From Phycisphaerales bacterium (GTDB lineage: Bacteria > Planctomycetota > Phycisphaerae > Phycisphaerales > SM1A02): a stretch of 8,132 bases of DNA. The notes beneath the pieces are model-generated. The model saw nothing but the letters and a program-made list of their open reading frames with translations, ran no database searches and was not told the DNA's origin. This document shows, in pieces, positions 6,191-8,132 of the stretch; position 1 is the stretch's first letter; each line of letters starts with the position of its first letter. The stretch lies in NCBI GenBank assembly GCA_007135295.1, contig SLJD01000046.1, positions 1 to 8,132 on the forward strand. Reading direction: 5' to 3'. Position numbers and translations under genes: made by a program.

Positions 6191-6802
6191 ATGTCCACAC
6201 TCGTCCCGATCGTTATCGAAAAGACCGGCCGCGGCGAACGCGCCTACGACATTTATTCGCGGCTTCTGACCGACCGGATCATCTTCATGGGCGGTCCGGT
6301 GACCGATGAGACGGCGAATCTTGTCGTCGCCCAGCTTCTATTCCTTGCCAACGAAGACGCCACGGCCGACGTGCACCTGTACGTCAACTCGCCGGGCGGT
6401 TCGGTGACGGCCGGGATGGGCATCATCGATACGATGCGGTTCATCCCCTGCGACGTGGCGACTTACATCATCGGTCAGGCCGCGTCGATGGGCTCGCTGA
6501 TCGCCTGCTCCGGGGCGGAGGGCAAGCGGTACTCCCTGCCGTTCGCCCGTAACCTCATGCACCAGCCGCTGCTCGGTGGGGTCATGGAAGGTCAGGCCAC
6601 CGACCTTGAGATCGAAGCCCGCGAGATGTTGCGGCTGCGGGACATCATCTACCAGATCTATTCCGAGAAATCCGGCCAGTCGTTTGATCGGATCCGTGAG
6701 GACATCGAGCGGAACAAGTGGCTCAGTGCGACTGAGATGGTCGAGTATGGCCTGACCGACCGCATTCTCGAGCACCTGCCGGAACAGAAGTCGAAGTCAT
6801 GA
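6191..6802 (+). CDS. clpP: ATP-dependent Clp protease proteolytic subunit, second paralogue
   Basis: This is a second ClpP of 203 residues, with the classical N-terminus LVPIVIEKTGRGERAYDIYSRLL that forms the axial loops. Ser99 (GQAASMGS) and His124 (LMHQPLLGG) are in place, 25 apart. The position aligned with the triad Asp (before K-W-L-S-A) is Asn175. Two extra residues lie between His and this position, in the loop after HQPL, compared with E. coli. It could be a weaker or partner-dependent subunit that assembles with the product of the clpP gene 71 bases upstream. ATG 6191 is preferred over ATG 6128: the extra 21 Ser-rich residues of the longer form have only about half G/C at third codon positions, unlike the neighbouring genes, and ClpP proteins normally start just before LVPIV. 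Neither start has a clear ribosome binding site. The stop overlaps the next gene by four bases. Confidence 0.93.
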   Translation: MSTLVPIVIEKTGRGERAYDIYSRLLTDRIIFMGGPVTDETANLVVAQLLFLANEDATADVHLYVNSPGGSVTAGMGIIDTMRFIPCDVATYIIGQAASMGSLIACSGAEGKRYSLPFARNLMHQPLLGGVMEGQATDLEIEAREMLRLRDIIYQIYSEKSGQSFDRIREDIERNKWLSATEMVEYGLTDRILEHLPEQKSKS

Positions 6803-7494
6803 ACCGGCTCGCCCGGCCAATCGGCTTCGGGGCGGGGATCTCGCCGCGGCAGCATCGGCCGGGACGCGCGATCGGCGGTTTGGGGCTTGTCCTCGTCGCT
6901 GTCGCATGGCTTGTCGGCTGCGCGGCGCCCCGGCCGGTGGTCGATGTTGATTCCATGCGCAGCCGCATTCACACGCTCGAGAATCGTGTGCGCGAACTGG
7001 AGCGGCGCAACTACGAGTTGACCGGCGAGTTGCAGCAGCAGGCCCGGCGTGCTGAACCCGACGACGTGTCCGCTGAACTGCTCGCCAACACGCCCCGCGT
7101 CAGCGAAATCACGATCGGTCGTCGCAGCCATGCCCGGGACACGACCGGCGATGGCCGGGGTGATGAGCTTGTGCTCTACGTGATATCCCGTGACGGTCGC
7201 GGGCGGTTCGTGCAGATGGCGGGGGAGTTGGACATCCGGGCCATCGCGGTGCCGGCTGATGACGATGCGGTGACGATCGGGCGGCGAGTGCTCTCGCCGG
7301 GTGAAGTGCGTGACGCCTACCACAGCGGGGTCGGGAGCATCCATTACACGGTGGTGCTCGCCCTTGAGAGCGACGGCCGACCCGAGGAAACGATTGCGGC
7401 GGTCGAGTATCGCGACGGCTGGACCGGCCTGTCGCACCGCGATGAGCGGAGTTTCGAGCTCATCGGCCGTCGGGTCCAGCCTCGGGCCCGTTGA
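6799..7494 (+). CDS. Coiled-coil lipoprotein, unknown function
   Basis: I do not recognise a named family. The 231-residue product has a long, basic n-region, a hydrophobic stretch (28-38) and a good lipobox, LVGC, with Cys41 as the predicted lipidation site. Residues 52-85 form a coiled coil with hydrophobic residues I57, L60, V64, L67, L74 and L78 in heptad spacing, and N71 at a core position as in two-stranded coils. A beta-rich domain follows (about 98-226). It contains D114-TTG-D118-G-R120-G-D122-E, spaced like a calcium-binding loop, then LVLYVISRDG. Lipoproteins with this layout are familiar from planctomycetes, but that is memory, not a search. Its ATG overlaps the clpP stop (ATGA), so translation is probably coupled. 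It would act at a membrane facing the periplasm. Confidence 0.8.
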   Translation: MNRLARPIGFGAGISPRQHRPGRAIGGLGLVLVAVAWLVGCAAPRPVVDVDSMRSRIHTLENRVRELERRNYELTGELQQQARRAEPDDVSAELLANTPRVSEITIGRRSHARDTTGDGRGDELVLYVISRDGRGRFVQMAGELDIRAIAVPADDDAVTIGRRVLSPGEVRDAYHSGVGSIHYTVVLALESDGRPEETIAAVEYRDGWTGLSHRDERSFELIGRRVQPRAR

Positions 7495-7496
7495 GA

Positions 7497-7537
7497 ACTT
7501 GTGGATGCAACTGGTCGAATCGGCAGCACTTGTGGAT
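7497..7537 (+). repeat. Repeated 10-mer ACTTGTGGAT, 31 bases apart
   Basis: ACTTGTGGAT occurs exactly at 7497-7506 and again at 7528-7537, in the 54-base gap between the two lipoprotein genes. The 31-base offset is about three helical turns, so two bound proteins would lie on the same DNA face. The second copy touches the -10-like TATACT at 7537-7542. It may be a regulatory site for the small lipoprotein gene. Confidence 0.4.
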
Positions 7538-7542
7538 ATACT
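7537..7542 (+). promoter_or_regulatory. -10-like TATACT six bases before the lipoprotein ATG
   Basis: TATACT matches five of six bases of the sigma70 -10 consensus. Six bases separate it from the ATG at 7549, so a transcript starting seven bases after the box would begin at the start codon. No convincing -35 hexamer lies 16-18 bases upstream; the repeated 10-mer occupies that general region. No Shine-Dalgarno tract precedes the ATG. Confidence 0.35.
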
Positions 7543-7548
7543 GCGGGC

Positions 7549-7761
7549 ATGGGACGACGCGTCATTATTCTCGGACTGATCTGCCTCACCGGCGGCCTGA
7601 CGACAGGCTGTCAGCAGTCGCTGTTTCCGAGCAGTGAACCGCGCACGCAATATGAAGCACACGACCGCATGCGCAACCGCCACACCCCGTTGGAGCGGCC
7701 CGATCCGTTCGGTACGCCTCGGCCAGCTGTCCGTGAGCGACTGTCGCAGACCGGCCGGTAA
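7549..7761 (+). CDS. Small predicted lipoprotein (70 residues), unknown function
   Basis: The short product has a basic start (MGRR), a hydrophobic segment (residues 5-17) and TTGC, giving Cys21 as the predicted lipidated residue. The mature part of about 50 residues is polar and rich in Arg and Pro, with no predicted fold. The tract SSEPRTQYEAHDRMRNRH, followed by PLERPDPFGTP and a terminal Arg-rich helix, resembles small conserved planctomycete lipoproteins that I recall without a function. ATG 7549 is chosen because the signal segment then starts at the N-terminus. GTG 7501 would add 16 residues without signal character. The gene lies between a coiled-coil lipoprotein gene and a probable cell-wall amidase gene, which suggests an envelope role by context only. 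Confidence 0.68.
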   Translation: MGRRVIILGLICLTGGLTTGCQQSLFPSSEPRTQYEAHDRMRNRHTPLERPDPFGTPRPAVRERLSQTGR

Positions 7762-7907
7762 CTCTCGACAAACCCCTTCACAACTGAGCGTTGCGCACCC
7801 TGCTGTTGGTCCGATAGCGGGAAATTGTGCGATCGATTCCAAAAAAAGCGACTTTGTTGCATGCAGAAGTTGCCAATGATCCGATACTCTGGATGGAGTG
7901 AGGTGAC

Positions 7908-8132
7908 GTGGCAGCCCAGAACACCGCCCCATCCCGAGTTTCCCGACGAACCCAGATTGTCTGGGGAAGTTTTTTTGCCGCCATGACACTGGTCACCGGG
8001 TTGCTGGCAATCGGGGACGGCGACCTGCAGACGGGCATTCCGGCGATCTCCATCAGCACCCTGCCGAGCAGCGCCGACCCGGCTGTCACCCTGTTCGACA
8101 CTGATGCCGACCTGGACAGGCAGCGGTGGAAG
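7908..8132 (+). CDS. Membrane-anchored protein, probable cell-wall amidase, partial
   Basis: Only the first 75 codons are in the window; the frame is open to the right edge. The N-terminus is basic (SRVSRRTQ), followed by one membrane segment at about 17-36 (VWGSFFAAMTLVTGLLAIG), then a Pro/Ser/Asp-rich linker and LDRQRWK at the edge. This layout resembles planctomycete N-acetylmuramoyl-L-alanine amidases, where a similar Asp-Arg-x-Arg-Trp tract directly precedes the catalytic HHS-type zinc motif. The catalytic part lies outside the window, so the function is inference. GTG 7908 is the likely start, since GGAG and TGAGG lie at 7895-7903; ATG 7983 would cut into the membrane segment. The 146-base gap before it (7762-7907) has an A7 run and no gene or clear terminator. 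Confidence 0.6.
   Translation, partial: MAAQNTAPSRVSRRTQIVWGSFFAAMTLVTGLLAIGDGDLQTGIPAISISTLPSSADPAVTLFDTDADLDRQRWK

Noticed and set aside
7854..7888. Promoter TTGTTG ... GATACT before the partial amidase-like gene
   Set aside because: The spacing between the boxes is 23 bases, too long, and TTGCCA at 7870-7875 has no suitable -10 at 16-18 bases.
6658..7989. 443-residue open frame on the minus strand across clpP and the lipoprotein genes
   Set aside because: It runs antisense through at least four convincing + strand genes, shows no recognisable domain, and long antisense frames are common in GC-rich DNA because stop codons are rare.

Overview
The window reads as ordinary chromosomal DNA from a GC-rich bacterium. 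The best fit is a planctomycete, probably of the Phycisphaerae type. That placement is inferred from remembered family resemblance: two different ClpP genes in tandem, several lipoproteins of a kind common in that phylum, and the style of the HolA and amidase-like proteins. No rRNA or other phylogenetic marker is present. All genes lie on the + strand. I saw no tRNA, rRNA, CRISPR array, insertion sequence, prophage or attachment site.

Left part (1-4011). A DNA polymerase III delta subunit gene (holA) is followed by a lysine-poor, very acidic predicted lipoprotein. Next come a small membrane-anchored histidine kinase with no sensor domain and no adjacent response regulator, and a four-helix membrane protein ending in a four-cysteine zinc ribbon. 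Gaps of 50-85 bases separate these genes. They may be co-transcribed, but nothing ties them to one pathway. A perfect 17-bp palindrome lies just before the acidic lipoprotein gene.

Middle (4012-5450). A 209-base gap ends in a nested inverted and direct repeat directly before a two-module VOC-fold ring-cleaving dioxygenase (PcpA/MhqO type). All three predicted iron ligands are present. After it comes a 249-base gap with an imperfect inverted repeat and a plausible sigma70-type promoter for the next operon.

Right part (5451-8132). Two ClpP peptidase genes form a tandem pair. The first has a complete Ser-His-Asp triad. The second has Asn where the triad Asp should be, so the pair may form a mixed peptidase. 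The second clpP overlaps a coiled-coil lipoprotein gene by four bases (ATGA). A 70-residue lipoprotein follows, preceded by a repeated 10-mer and a -10-like box placed as for a leaderless transcript. The window ends inside a membrane-anchored protein whose start resembles planctomycete N-acetylmuramoyl-L-alanine amidases.

I did not find an obviously new multi-gene system. The points most worth following are the Asp-to-Asn change in the second ClpP, the repeat cluster before the dioxygenase gene, the missing conventional start for a likely N-terminal extension of HolA, and the possible leaderless lipoprotein gene.
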